61,916 bases of DNA from Ruminococcaceae bacterium UBA6413 (GCA_002437415.1 DJPL01000001.1:218-62133); one strand, 5' to 3'; shown: positions 17,521 to 25,829, numbered from the stretch's first letter. The notes: generated by a model not told the origin, from the letters alone. Translations and numbers: made by a program.

Positions 17521-17550
17521 ATTATAACAAAATTCCTACTGCACCGTCAA
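17521..17550 (-). promoter_or_regulatory. Promoter of sugar-binding paralog 2
   Basis: On the minus strand TTGACG (17550-17545) and TATAAT (17526-17521) are separated by 18 bp. Confidence 0.65.
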
Positions 17551-17568
17551 TAAACAATTTGCAGTAAT

Positions 17569-17631
17569 TTAGCTAAACGGTTTTGTGTAAATAGCACAAT
17601 TAAAGCATAAAAATTTAGGTTAATTAGCTAA
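17569..17631. promoter_or_regulatory. Paired TTAGCTAA palindromes upstream of paralog 2
   Basis: Two identical 8-bp palindromes, 17569-17576 and 17624-17631, lie 55 bp apart (about five helical turns) upstream of the -35 box, where activators usually bind. Confidence 0.4.
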
Positions 17632-17683
17632 ATTTATTTGTAACTCTATTTTTTCACGACGAAACTGTTAATAATCAATAGTT

Positions 17684-19228
17684 TTACTGCTTTTCAGACG
17701 AAGTGTTTATATTGCTGTTCTGCCCGAATTTTTCGATTTTTGAATTAGCAATATCGGCATCTTCTTCAATTGCTTTTATCATATTATTCGTATCGTTGTT
17801 TAACAGCTCTTTATAATCCCTTCCGTTATAATAAGTCCACTGTTTGACCTCGTATATATAGCTTTCACCGCAAAATAATTCAAATCTCGTCGGATCAAGC
17901 GTATAGCTGTAATCTGTTACAGCTCCGGTCAGCAAGTCACCTTTCACCTTATTCATTCTGTCCGCCAGCTCGTTGTTGCAACCATACTGCCGTTTCAACT
18001 GCTCACGGGTTTCATTTTTGTTATTCTCGTCATTTTCGGCAAGAGCACAAGCATACACAAGCGCCTTATAGCCTTCGATGTTCTTTGAACCTTTAACAAG
18101 CAGAAATGAGTTTATTCTTGCTGTCTGATATTTATTCTTCACATCGTCAGGTCTTGGAAAAGGGACGAAGTTTATTTCATCTGAGGCAAAATTATATTTG
18201 GTTTTGTAGTTAGTCAATCTTTGCAATATATATTCCGAATAGTCCGACCAGAACAAGGTTTTGCCGCTTTCCCACGCATACCGATTCGGCGAAATGTAAC
18301 CATCTTCCTCATCATAATAACACAATTTTTTCTTGGATGGGTGGAACTGTAACAGAAAATCCATAGCATTTATAAGCTTTTCATCTCTGAAATTTGTTAC
18401 ATATCGACTGTCTTTAAAGCTGACATAGCTCTCACCTGTGGTAGCAAGCAATGCCTCGGGCACTCCGTATCCGTCGATGCCGAATTTACCGTTTTTGCCG
18501 TCGAAATAGTTTTCGCACATCTCCAGAAATTTGCTCCAAGTCCATTCGTTTCTTTCATACAAGCTCCACGGATCTTCAATTTTATTGTTTTCAATTATGC
18601 TTTTTCTGTACCATAAAAGCGATGCGTTTTCTACGCTGTATACCGGTGCGTATGTCTTACCGTTTATGACGGTATTCTGTTGTTGTATCTGTCTGTAAGG
18701 CTGAAATTCCTTTAAGTCAAAGTCGATAATATTGTCGATAGGCGAGAAAAGATTTTCCGTAACTCCGTCCACATACTTATCTTTATTAAAGTACACTATA
18801 TCGGGTGACTGATCCGAATTTATAAGGGCGTGCACTGCCGTATAGCTGTCTTGATAGTCTGTTTTTACATAAACAAACGGATCATCGGTATAATATTTCA
18901 TATACGAAAGACTCTCGGGCACTTCGCTCGGAACATCAAAATATCTTTTGTAATCATTCTCCAGCTTTTCGTCACCGAAAAACAGCACTTTAAGCTTGGT
19001 TTTTACATGAATATCCCCGATAACATCATTAACGGACTTTCTTTCGGGGTCTGTGTCGTTACTGCTGTCGGTGCTGTCGGTGCTGTCGTTTGTTCCCGCA
19101 TTTTCCGAAGCGGCGGGGTCGCTGTCATTTATTTCTGTACTGCCATCGGGAGATGTACTGCCCGAGCAGGCGGTTGTCAGCATTACCGCCGACAGTATGA
19201 TTGCGGATAATTTCTTCCGGTGTTTCAT
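17684..19228 (-). CDS. Extracellular sugar-binding lipoprotein, paralog 3
   Basis: A 514-residue family 1 solute-binding lipoprotein with a signal peptide ending LTTAC (Cys21) and a Ser/Asp/Asn-rich linker of about 45 residues. It shares the layout and several landmarks of paralogs 1 and 2 (LLWYRKS, DPWSLYERNEWTWSKFLEM, SDEINFVPFPRPDD, KGSKNIEGYKA) but is clearly more divergent, so the duplication is older or the substrate has changed. It also lacks permease partners nearby. The C-terminal 25 residues are polar and extend beyond the other two. Confidence 0.85.
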   Translation of the reverse strand: MKHRKKLSAIILSAVMLTTACSGSTSPDGSTEINDSDPAASENAGTNDSTDSTDSSNDTDPERKSVNDVIGDIHVKTKLKVLFFGDEKLENDYKRYFDVPSEVPESLSYMKYYTDDPFVYVKTDYQDSYTAVHALINSDQSPDIVYFNKDKYVDGVTENLFSPIDNIIDFDLKEFQPYRQIQQQNTVINGKTYAPVYSVENASLLWYRKSIIENNKIEDPWSLYERNEWTWSKFLEMCENYFDGKNGKFGIDGYGVPEALLATTGESYVSFKDSRYVTNFRDEKLINAMDFLLQFHPSKKKLCYYDEEDGYISPNRYAWESGKTLFWSDYSEYILQRLTNYKTKYNFASDEINFVPFPRPDDVKNKYQTARINSFLLVKGSKNIEGYKALVYACALAENDENNKNETREQLKRQYGCNNELADRMNKVKGDLLTGAVTDYSYTLDPTRFELFCGESYIYEVKQWTYYNGRDYKELLNNDTNNMIKAIEEDADIANSKIEKFGQNSNINTSSEKQ

Positions 19229-19282
19229 AAATAGCTCCTTTGATGTAGTGCGGAATGTTTCTTGTCGGTTAAAAAAATCTGC

Positions 19283-19344
19283 TTGATAATTATCAAATAT
19301 TTACTTCTGTTTTTATTGTATCACATATCCGCGACACGGCTCAA
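19283..19344 (-). promoter_or_regulatory. Paralog 3 promoter candidate with 14-bp palindrome
   Basis: On the minus strand TTGAGC (19344-19339) and TACAAT (19320-19315) are spaced 18 bp. TTGATAATTATCAA (19283-19296), a perfect 14-bp palindrome, falls just after the expected transcription start, a position typical of repressor operators. Confidence 0.45.
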
Positions 19345-19391
19345 TAGAAATATTGCACTAAATTAGCCACTGTGTTTTAGGCAGAATAAAC

Positions 19392-19430
19392 AGAACACCC
19401 TTGTGACATCTGCACGGCAAAGGGTGTTCT
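19392..19430. repeat. Hairpin arm A bounding mosaic element 1
   Basis: agaacaccctt (19392-19402) pairs with aagggtgttct (19420-19430). The unit plus its flank recurs in inverted orientation at 19813-19851; both share the 14-mer ctgagaacaccctt when read outward-in. Confidence 0.6.
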
Positions 19431-19465
19431 CAGTCTGTTGATAAACTTCTTAATTAGTAAAAAAA

Positions 19466-19800
19466 TGGGGTCGCAGGGGCGAAGCCCCCGTACAGGTCGT
19501 CAGCCATTTGTGTCACTGCGTCGTGCAGTGACTTTGTGCGGCTGACTGCAAGCGTCCTTGCTTGGACTGGGCGGTAGCCCCAGTAATATAGCCCGGCACG
19601 GATGCCGGGCGTGTATGCCAAAAGGCTTTGCAGGAAGCAAAGCCAACCAAGCATACACAGCCTTTCACCACGGGGAAGGGGTTTGGGGTTTCGGCAAGGA
19701 TGCCGATATAGAATGCACAAAGGCTTTGCACGATGCAAAGCCCACAAAACGTTCTGAAAGGGATAGAGAATTTACTCTATTTTTTATAAAAATAGACTTT
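19466..19800. repeat. Mosaic of nested hairpins, element 1
   Basis: A dense array of palindromes with no gene. Three modules have the same nested plan, an outer stem, a short spacer, then an inner stem with a 5-nt loop: 19499-19546 (gtcagcc/ggctgac outside gtcactgc/gcagtgac, loop gtcgt), 19611-19658 (gtgtatgc/gcatacac outside ggctttgc/gcaaagcc, loop aggaa) and 19710-19755 (agaatg/cgttct outside ggctttgc/gcaaagcc, loop acgat). Between them lie simple palindromes such as gcccggca/tgccgggc. Blocks agcgtccttgctt, ggtcgcaggggcga, ggcaagga.gccg and gggatagagaattt recur, reordered, at 51.6-51.9 kb. It resembles a BIME-type interspersed mosaic or a non-autonomous mobile element. Reading frames through it are probably chance. 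Confidence 0.65.
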
Positions 19801-19812
19801 TTCTACAAACTG

Positions 19813-19851
19813 AGAACACCCTTGTGCCGTCTGCACGGCAAAGGGTGTTCT
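19813..19851. repeat. Hairpin arm B bounding mosaic element 1
   Basis: agaacaccctt (19813-19823) pairs with aagggtgttct (19841-19851), with an inner tgccgt/acggca stem, giving about 17 bp. It is 33 bp past the ABC permease stop on the minus strand and may also act as that operon's terminator. Confidence 0.6.
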
Positions 19852-19883
19852 TTATATTTATATGAGGAGAATTTTTATGCTTA

Positions 19884-22292
19884 TCATTCGTTATCCGGGC
19901 TTTGTCCGGTAAGATCCTGATATTCGTCGATTATCGTTTTGTAGAGCTTTTCCGCACGGCTCACGTTTTCATAGGGAATATAATATATTGCTCCTCCGAA
20001 AACAGCCGATTCAGTCAACACATAGCTCTTGTCGGAAAGTACTCCGTCCGTGTAGAAGTCATACATTTTGCACAGTTTTTCAAATTCGGTCACTGCTTTG
20101 CTGTCGGCAAGATCACATTCAACCGCGGCGATCTCGGCATTAACGGCATATACCAAATCTGAGCTGTAAGAAACCTGATATGGCGAGAGCATTTTTTCAA
20201 TTCTGTATAATACATAGTTAGCGGTGTCAGTTCCTGTGCTTATGCTGTATTCTTCATTGCCGGATACTGCATCGGCTTCCACATTGTCATACGCATGCTT
20301 AGTTGTCTGAAGAGTGCCGATTATATTTTCCCTGCGTGATGTCGAATTATCCGTATTATCCAGTATGGCAAGCACTTCCTTGCAGTTCTCTCTGATCTCA
20401 ACGCTCATTGAGGAATAAGTTGCGTCAGCGAGGACAAAGTCGAGCACAGCAGCGAGTTTTCCTGTGTTTCTGCCTGCTTTCATATCATTTTTCAACGCCT
20501 CGATCAGCTTTTCGTTAAGCTCCGATTTAAGCTTTCTTCCGTACAGCTCGCCGTCATCGCGGTGGAAGATAATATCCCAATCGCTTCCTGCGCTTCCGAA
20601 ATACTCAAAAAATGATTGATATCCGTCACTTTCAGACATGGCGCATCTCATATCGTACAGCTTTTTCGCATATTCTGCGCTTTTATCCTTTTGGATATTG
20701 ACATTAAATGTTCTTGTCACAACGCTTCCGTCTTTGAGATTGTATTTAAAGTTCACAGTAGTGTAGTCGGTATATTGATCGTCCGGCATACCTATGTAAA
20801 GGATAACTCCGTTGCCGCCTGCACTCGCATAACCGTTATTGACTATAAATGAATGATAATCGGTTATCGCTTTAATCGATTTCTCATCGTCAAACTCCTG
20901 TAATCCGTAGTCAGCTATACCGCCGCCGCATAATTCATTGAAAGCCTTTGACGTTGAAACGCTTACGTTGTCTACAAAAAACGCAGGCGGTACATAGTGT
21001 TCAAGTCCGAAAATGTCATACGCCCTCATAACAAAGCACAGCAGTAACGAGCCTGCAACCGCACAGCCGTATCTTACAAATGACTGCCACAGCTTGCGTA
21101 TTTTTCTGCCGTGCGTCAATTCTGCCAAAAGATACAGAACAATGCTTATTACAAGGCAAGCTATAAATGCCGTTATGTCATTTGCATGCAAGCCTGTTGT
21201 TCCTGTTATATTGGCAAAAACAGTCACAACAAGACCGAGTGTTATTATATGATACGGCAGTTCGAACACGAACGGCGAACCTGTCTTTTCAGCCCTTCTC
21301 AGCCTTGTTGCAAGATAAGCAAGACCGAGATAAATTATGAACAGTACTGCAAGCACCGTCATATTGCGCACGCTGAACACCGAGAACATATCGCTCTGCC
21401 ACGGAGTATCATCCAGCTGATATCCAACGTTCCTATACGCATTGATAAAAGAACCCGCGAACGAAAAAACAGGACCGAGCGGTGCGGCATATATTGCCAG
21501 TGAAAAAACCTGTTCATCGCTTGGAATACTGGTCAGTCTGCCTATGATTATGCGGGCAAACGAAACAACAGCCATTGACAATACCACCATACCGAGTACG
21601 GAATAGATAATGCTGTCAGCCGTTCTTCCGGCACAGGCATTCATCATCACGCAGAAAACATACATAAACGCCTGAACAATAACAATTGAGATCAGCAAAT
21701 AAAGCACCACACCGGCAATATCCTTATACAGTATCGAATTTGTCTCATAGTAAAATGTGCTTATATTCGCGTTGCAGTCACCGTTGTTGTACAATTGCGT
21801 TATCTTGTCCGAAAGTGTAATTTTACTTGCAGACGTTATCACCGCAGTTATCACACCTGTCAGCAGTGTGGGAAGAATACATATGACTGAGCCCGAAAGC
21901 AGGTCGGCAAAAAATCTTTGGGTAGTACTGAGCGGAAGCGGCAAAATCATATCTGCGTCACACTTTTTAAGATTGTAGCTGAATATGACGTTTGATACCA
22001 CAAATGACATTATCATAAGTATCCCGACAGACACGACCGATACTATGACACCGGACATCAAAATCGTATCAACAGTACCCAGAGTTTCAGGCATATCTTC
22101 CAGACTGAATACGCCTATATTTATATAATCGTTGAGAATTCCGGTACAAACCGAAACGCAGGCGGCAAATGTCGGTATACCGAGTACACTGAATATCAAA
22201 GAAAGAATAAGCAGATTTTTGTTTTTGAACAGCTTATATCTGAAATAGCTGCCGAAGTAGCTCTTTTTACTTATCGAGTTCTGAGCTGTCAT
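19884..22292 (-). CDS. Large ABC transporter permease-like membrane protein
   Basis: An 802-residue protein. The first 425 residues contain about eight to ten hydrophobic segments; an initial cytoplasmic KSYFGSYFRYKLFKNKNLL is typical of ABC permeases that act with YtrB-like ATPases. Residues from about 430 to the end form a polar, Asp/Glu/Tyr-rich domain without hydrophobic segments, presumably outside the cell. It overlaps the ATPase gene by 26 bp and is the last gene of a GntR-ATPase-permease operon. Such operons in Firmicutes often respond to cell-envelope stress, but the substrate is unknown. The large terminal domain could be a ligand sensor. Confidence 0.75.
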   Translation of the reverse strand: MTAQNSISKKSYFGSYFRYKLFKNKNLLILSLIFSVLGIPTFAACVSVCTGILNDYINIGVFSLEDMPETLGTVDTILMSGVIVSVVSVGILMIMSFVVSNVIFSYNLKKCDADMILPLPLSTTQRFFADLLSGSVICILPTLLTGVITAVITSASKITLSDKITQLYNNGDCNANISTFYYETNSILYKDIAGVVLYLLISIVIVQAFMYVFCVMMNACAGRTADSIIYSVLGMVVLSMAVVSFARIIIGRLTSIPSDEQVFSLAIYAAPLGPVFSFAGSFINAYRNVGYQLDDTPWQSDMFSVFSVRNMTVLAVLFIIYLGLAYLATRLRRAEKTGSPFVFELPYHIITLGLVVTVFANITGTTGLHANDITAFIACLVISIVLYLLAELTHGRKIRKLWQSFVRYGCAVAGSLLLCFVMRAYDIFGLEHYVPPAFFVDNVSVSTSKAFNELCGGGIADYGLQEFDDEKSIKAITDYHSFIVNNGYASAGGNGVILYIGMPDDQYTDYTTVNFKYNLKDGSVVTRTFNVNIQKDKSAEYAKKLYDMRCAMSESDGYQSFFEYFGSAGSDWDIIFHRDDGELYGRKLKSELNEKLIEALKNDMKAGRNTGKLAAVLDFVLADATYSSMSVEIRENCKEVLAILDNTDNSTSRRENIIGTLQTTKHAYDNVEADAVSGNEEYSISTGTDTANYVLYRIEKMLSPYQVSYSSDLVYAVNAEIAAVECDLADSKAVTEFEKLCKMYDFYTDGVLSDKSYVLTESAVFGGAIYYIPYENVSRAEKLYKTIIDEYQDLTGQSPDNE

Positions 22293-23166
22293 AACCGAGT
22301 CCCTCCATTTCGTATATGAATATTTCGTTCAGCGTGAGCGGTATCACATCGCAGAATTTTGCGCCCTTTTCACGCATTATACGGCAGATATTCTCAGGCT
22401 CGCCTTTAACAATAAAGCTCTGTACACTGCCTATCGTATTCTCCGACAGAATTTTAAGCTCCGGGAAATCGGCGGCTGTCTTTACGCTGTCAAACGAAAC
22501 CTGTATCTTATGCAGATTGCCCTTTACACTGTCAAGCTCGCGGTCAAATACCACTTTACCCTTATGTACGAGTCCCACACTGTCGCACAGTTCCTCAATT
22601 TCCGTAAGGTTGTGTGAAGAAATCACAACTGTGCTGTTATTCTCCGCCATAGCGTCAAAAAGCATTTTTCTGACATTTATTCTCATAGTCGGGTCAAGTC
22701 CGTCAAACGCCTCGTCAAGCAGGAGAATATCGGTTGATGCCGCAAGTCCGCATATTACCGCCGCCTGTCGCTTCATACCTTTTGAAAATGTCGACATACG
22801 CTTGTCGCGCGGCAGATCGACAACCGTCATAAGCCTGTCGAACTTCTCCTTTGAAAATGTCGGATAGAATACCTCGTACATTTTTCTCATATCATCGGGA
22901 GTCATATTAGCATACTGCTCAACATCGTCGCTTACATAGAATATCCTCTGTTTTACCGCCACGTTGTCATAGATCTTTTCACCGTCGACCGTAACGCTTC
23001 CGCCGTCCTGCTTGTATATTCCCGCAAGAATACGCAGGAGCGTTGATTTTCCCGCACCGTTCGAGCCGAGCAGTCCGTAAGCACTGCCGCTTTTAACATT
23101 TAGCGTCATCTCGTCAAGTGCAAGAAAATCTCCGAATTTCTTTGTTACATTTTCTGCGTTTATCAT
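22267..23166 (-). CDS. ABC transporter ATP-binding protein, YtrB-like
   Basis: A 299-residue ATPase with Walker A (GSNGAGKST, about 34-42), a signature variant FSKGMKRQ (about 128-135) and Walker B (ILLLDEAFDGLD, about 150-161). A C-terminal extension of about 80 residues follows the H-loop region, as in the YtrB/CcmA-like group. It overlaps the GntR gene by 4 bp and the permease by 26 bp. It should energise the large downstream permease at the inner membrane face. Confidence 0.88.
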   Translation of the reverse strand: MINAENVTKKFGDFLALDEMTLNVKSGSAYGLLGSNGAGKSTLLRILAGIYKQDGGSVTVDGEKIYDNVAVKQRIFYVSDDVEQYANMTPDDMRKMYEVFYPTFSKEKFDRLMTVVDLPRDKRMSTFSKGMKRQAAVICGLAASTDILLLDEAFDGLDPTMRINVRKMLFDAMAENNSTVVISSHNLTEIEELCDSVGLVHKGKVVFDRELDSVKGNLHKIQVSFDSVKTAADFPELKILSENTIGSVQSFIVKGEPENICRIMREKGAKFCDVIPLTLNEIFIYEMEGLGYDSSELDK

Positions 23167-23537
23167 ATTTCACCCTCCTTATTTGAAACGGCGTTAATTA
23201 CTTCAGTCATCATCTCTTCGGTAAGCCCTGATTTTTTCGCATTTATCACAGCCTGACGAAATTCGTCGGCGGCTCTTTGCAGTACGGCAGATGAATATTG
23301 CGACCTCTCAGCCACATAACTGCCCTTACCGGGAAGAGAGTATATAAGTCCTCTCTGTTCAAGCTGTCTGTAGGTCTTCTGAACAGTATTCGGATTTATC
23401 ATTAGCTCCTTGGCGACTTCGCGCACAGCAGGGAGCTTTTCGTTTTCAGCCATTTCTCCGCTGATTATAAGCTCTGCTATTCTCGCCTCGAGCTGCTCGG
23501 ATAATGGCACTCCGCCCTGTAGTCTTAATGAAAACAT
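23163..23537 (-). CDS. GntR-family repressor, YtrA subfamily
   Basis: A 124-residue regulator. The winged helix-turn-helix covers about residues 10-75 (PLSEQLEARIAELIISGEM, then LPAVREVAKELMINPNTVQKTYRQLEQRGLI), with only a short C-terminal dimerisation helix pair as in the YtrA subfamily. It is the first gene of the operon. A perfect inverted repeat lies across the expected transcription start 23 bp upstream of the gene, so autorepression is very likely. The inducing signal is unknown. Confidence 0.88.
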   Translation of the reverse strand: MFSLRLQGGVPLSEQLEARIAELIISGEMAENEKLPAVREVAKELMINPNTVQKTYRQLEQRGLIYSLPGKGSYVAERSQYSSAVLQRAADEFRQAVINAKKSGLTEEMMTEVINAVSNKEGEI

Positions 23538-23559
23538 TTCACACCGCCTTTCGTGATAT

Positions 23560-23582
23560 CTGTACTATTCGCCTTAGTACAG
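23560..23582. promoter_or_regulatory. Operator of the GntR/ABC operon
   Basis: CTGTACTA (23560-23567) and TAGTACAG (23575-23582) form a perfect 8-bp inverted repeat with a 7-bp spacer, located at about +5 to +27 of the minus-strand transcript. YtrA-type repressors bind inverted repeats in this position. Confidence 0.75.
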
Positions 23583-23586
23583 TTAT

Positions 23587-23615
23587 ATGATAACATGGAC
23601 TTATGCGTTTGTCAA
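23587..23615 (-). promoter_or_regulatory. Promoter of the GntR/ABC operon
   Basis: On the minus strand TTGACA (23615-23610) and TATCAT (23592-23587) are spaced 17 bp, with TG one base before the -10 box. Confidence 0.82.
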
Positions 23616-23953
23616 TAGGGTTGAGATAATAATTTAAAGTGGGGTGTGGGAGAAGGTGACAGCTTGCGATAATCACGGCGAAACATTCGCAATGCAACAA
23701 CGCGGTAAATCCTGTGTAAAACACAAAGAACTCCGGCTGTTACACCGGAGTCCTTTGCTTTGGGGAAATATATATGAAAATCGAAGATAGCAATTATAAA
23801 TGTCAGCGTTTATCTTCTGTCGATCCTTTTCGCTTTCGTTTTACTCTCTCGCTGACTGTAGTTATATAATAAAGCTTGTTCGTGAAATTAAAAGAATAGT
23901 TTTGTGTAAATTAGATGAAAAGTGAACTCGATTTTTGTCAGAGTTTCACAATT
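23616..23953. other. Intergenic region between the GntR operon and mnmA
   Basis: About 340 bp without a supported gene. It contains a 7-bp hairpin (actccgg/ccggagt, 23730-23751) that can terminate minus-strand transcription from mnmA, since a T-rich run follows on that strand. A 31-codon frame at 23774 has no good ribosome-binding site. Confidence 0.5.
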
Positions 23954-25030
23954 CTACATTATTACTCCGCCGCCGAGCACTGTATCACCGTCATAGAATA
24001 CAACGTGCTGTCCGGGAGTTACCGCCCTTATCCTTTCATCGAACACGACTTTGACCGTGTTGTTATCCTGCGGGTATACAGTGCACGGCTGTTCGGTCTG
24101 TCTGTAGCGCGTCTTTGCCTTGCATCTGAACTCGCCTGTAGGATATTCAAACGCTATCCAGTTGAGATCATCGGCGTACAGGGTATCGGTAAACAGAAGC
24201 TCGTTACCGCCGAGGGTCACGGTATTATTATGGGCATTTTTTCCGATAACATACATCGGCTTTCCAAAGCCTGTGCCTATTCCTCTTCTCTGCCCTATAG
24301 TATAGAATATAACACCCTTGTGGCGACCTATCACATTGCCGTTTTCATTGAGGAAATCGCCGTCGGGGTAAGCCTTGCCTGTGTAACGCTCGATAAAGCC
24401 GGCGTAATCACCGTCGGGAACAAAACAGATATCCTGACTGTCGGGCTTGTTGCTGTTGATAAGCCCGCTGTCGGCGGCTATGCGCCTTATCTCGTCCTTG
24501 GTCATTTCGCCGAGAGGGAAAACGCTTGCGGCAAGCTGTTCCTGGCTTAAGCGGTACAACACATATGACTGATCCTTGGCGTTGCTTGTGCCGTCAGCGT
24601 TTATCGCTTTCTTTAAAAGCCATCGTCCGCTTTTTTCATCATAACAACTGCGGACATAGTGACCTGTAGCAATGTGATTTATCCCCTGCTTTTTCACCGT
24701 GTCAAGCAGTGCGCCGAACTTGATTATCTCGTTACATTCAACACAAGGGTTCGGAGTTCTTCCCGAAAGATAGCTCTGTACAAAGCTTTTCTGTACCGTA
24801 TTGGAAAACAGCTCCCTCATATCAAGCAGATAATGAGGTACGCCGAACTTTGCCGCTATAGCCTTCGCGTCTTCAATATCGCCTGCCGAACCGCAAAGCC
24901 CCGTATCGTCCGCCGCCATACTGTCGTGAAGCTTCAGCGTATAGCCGCTGACATCGTATTTATCCTTTAACAGCACCAGAGCTACCGAGCTGTCTACTCC
25001 GCCGCTCATCGCTATTGCCAATTTTTCCAT
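23954..25030 (-). CDS. mnmA: tRNA-specific 2-thiouridylase MnmA
   Basis: A 358-residue enzyme that thiolates U34 of tRNAs for Lys, Glu and Gln using ATP and a persulfide donor. The PP-loop SGGVDSS is at residues 9-15. The two catalytic cysteines are present: Cys99 in NPCVECN and Cys202 in SQDICF. Family segments GHYVR and GQRRGIG are also present. It lies 4 bp after a methyltransferase gene and downstream of a methionyl-tRNA synthetase gene on the same strand, a tRNA-centred neighbourhood. Confidence 0.95.
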   Translation of the reverse strand: MEKLAIAMSGGVDSSVALVLLKDKYDVSGYTLKLHDSMAADDTGLCGSAGDIEDAKAIAAKFGVPHYLLDMRELFSNTVQKSFVQSYLSGRTPNPCVECNEIIKFGALLDTVKKQGINHIATGHYVRSCYDEKSGRWLLKKAINADGTSNAKDQSYVLYRLSQEQLAASVFPLGEMTKDEIRRIAADSGLINSNKPDSQDICFVPDGDYAGFIERYTGKAYPDGDFLNENGNVIGRHKGVIFYTIGQRRGIGTGFGKPMYVIGKNAHNNTVTLGGNELLFTDTLYADDLNWIAFEYPTGEFRCKAKTRYRQTEQPCTVYPQDNNTVKVVFDERIRAVTPGQHVVFYDGDTVLGGGVIM

Positions 25031-25034
25031 AATG

Positions 25035-25829
25035 TTATCCTTTATCTTTAAGTCTCAGCTGTACTATCGCACCGTAATGACGTATGTCAAACTCCGGCGG
25101 TACGTTGGTTTCAAGAAACTTCAAGTGCTCTTTTTCCCACGAATTTATCTCTTCCTCGGACAGTGAAGCGCCTATGCCCCGACAGGCTTTCATTCTGCCG
25201 CTCCAGCTCTCTCTTGTGAAATGCACGTCAAGCGGGTATTCCTCGCTGTAGACCTTCTCAAAATAAGTGTCATAGCACTGCGGGATATGTATCGGGTGCA
25301 TCGTTTCGCCCTTGCCGCTCCAGTCGGGGTTATATTTAAGCACAAGCTCCTCGCTCATACCCGCGATCCTGTCTTCAAACGGAAGCCACGCCATATAGAG
25401 CACAACAAGGCTTCCGCCGTTTTTAAGAATACGCCTGAACTTCGGTATAAGCTTTTCATGATCAAAATACCAGAAGCACTGGCAGGCGGTTATAACGTCA
25501 AACGAATTGTCGGGGAACGACAATTCCTCGGCGGGCGAAGCGAAATATTCTATATCCGTACCGTGCGATAACAGTTTTGCCTGCTCTATCTGCTCGGGAG
25601 AAATATCCGTACCTGTCCACTTAGCGCCGAAGCGGAGCATATTACGCGGAATTACGCCTGTACCCGTTCCGATATCAAGCACATTCTGTCCCGATACACA
25701 AAGCCCTCTGTCGGTTATTCTGTGATAAAACTCATCGGGGTATATATCGCGGTATTTTGCGTAATCCTGCGATGTTCTGCCCCAGTCGAAGGCTTTACCG
25801 TTGTCGATGTTGCTGTCGGTAATATCCAC
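25035..25829 (-). CDS. Class I SAM-dependent methyltransferase
   Basis: A 264-residue enzyme with a Rossmann-like methyltransferase fold. Motif I is VLDIGTGTGVIPR (about 50-62), followed by GTDISPEQIEQA and the NSFDVITACQCFWYFD segment of motif IV. The start is GTG, chosen because AAAGGAGAAC lies 5 nt upstream. It sits between the metG-like gene (63 bp upstream, hairpin between them) and mnmA (4 bp downstream). It resembles general small-molecule methyltransferases rather than a known tRNA enzyme; the substrate is unknown. Confidence 0.87.
   Translation of the reverse strand: MDITDSNIDNGKAFDWGRTSQDYAKYRDIYPDEFYHRITDRGLCVSGQNVLDIGTGTGVIPRNMLRFGAKWTGTDISPEQIEQAKLLSHGTDIEYFASPAEELSFPDNSFDVITACQCFWYFDHEKLIPKFRRILKNGGSLVVLYMAWLPFEDRIAGMSEELVLKYNPDWSGKGETMHPIHIPQCYDTYFEKVYSEEYPLDVHFTRESWSGRMKACRGIGASLSEEEINSWEKEHLKFLETNVPPEFDIRHYGAIVQLRLKDKG

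Noticed and set aside
19283..19296. Fur box upstream of sugar-binding paralog 3
   Set aside because: The palindrome is a 6-6 arrangement and lacks the 7-1-7 form of Firmicute Fur sites; there is no iron-related gene nearby.
19454..19920. Three overlapping ORFs of 72-120 codons across mosaic element 1
   Set aside because: They are open on both strands because of repeated palindromes, have no start signals and give Gly/Ala/Lys-rich low-complexity peptides.
23774..23869. 31-codon ORF downstream of mnmA
   Set aside because: Ribosome-binding site is poor and nothing in the context supports translation.
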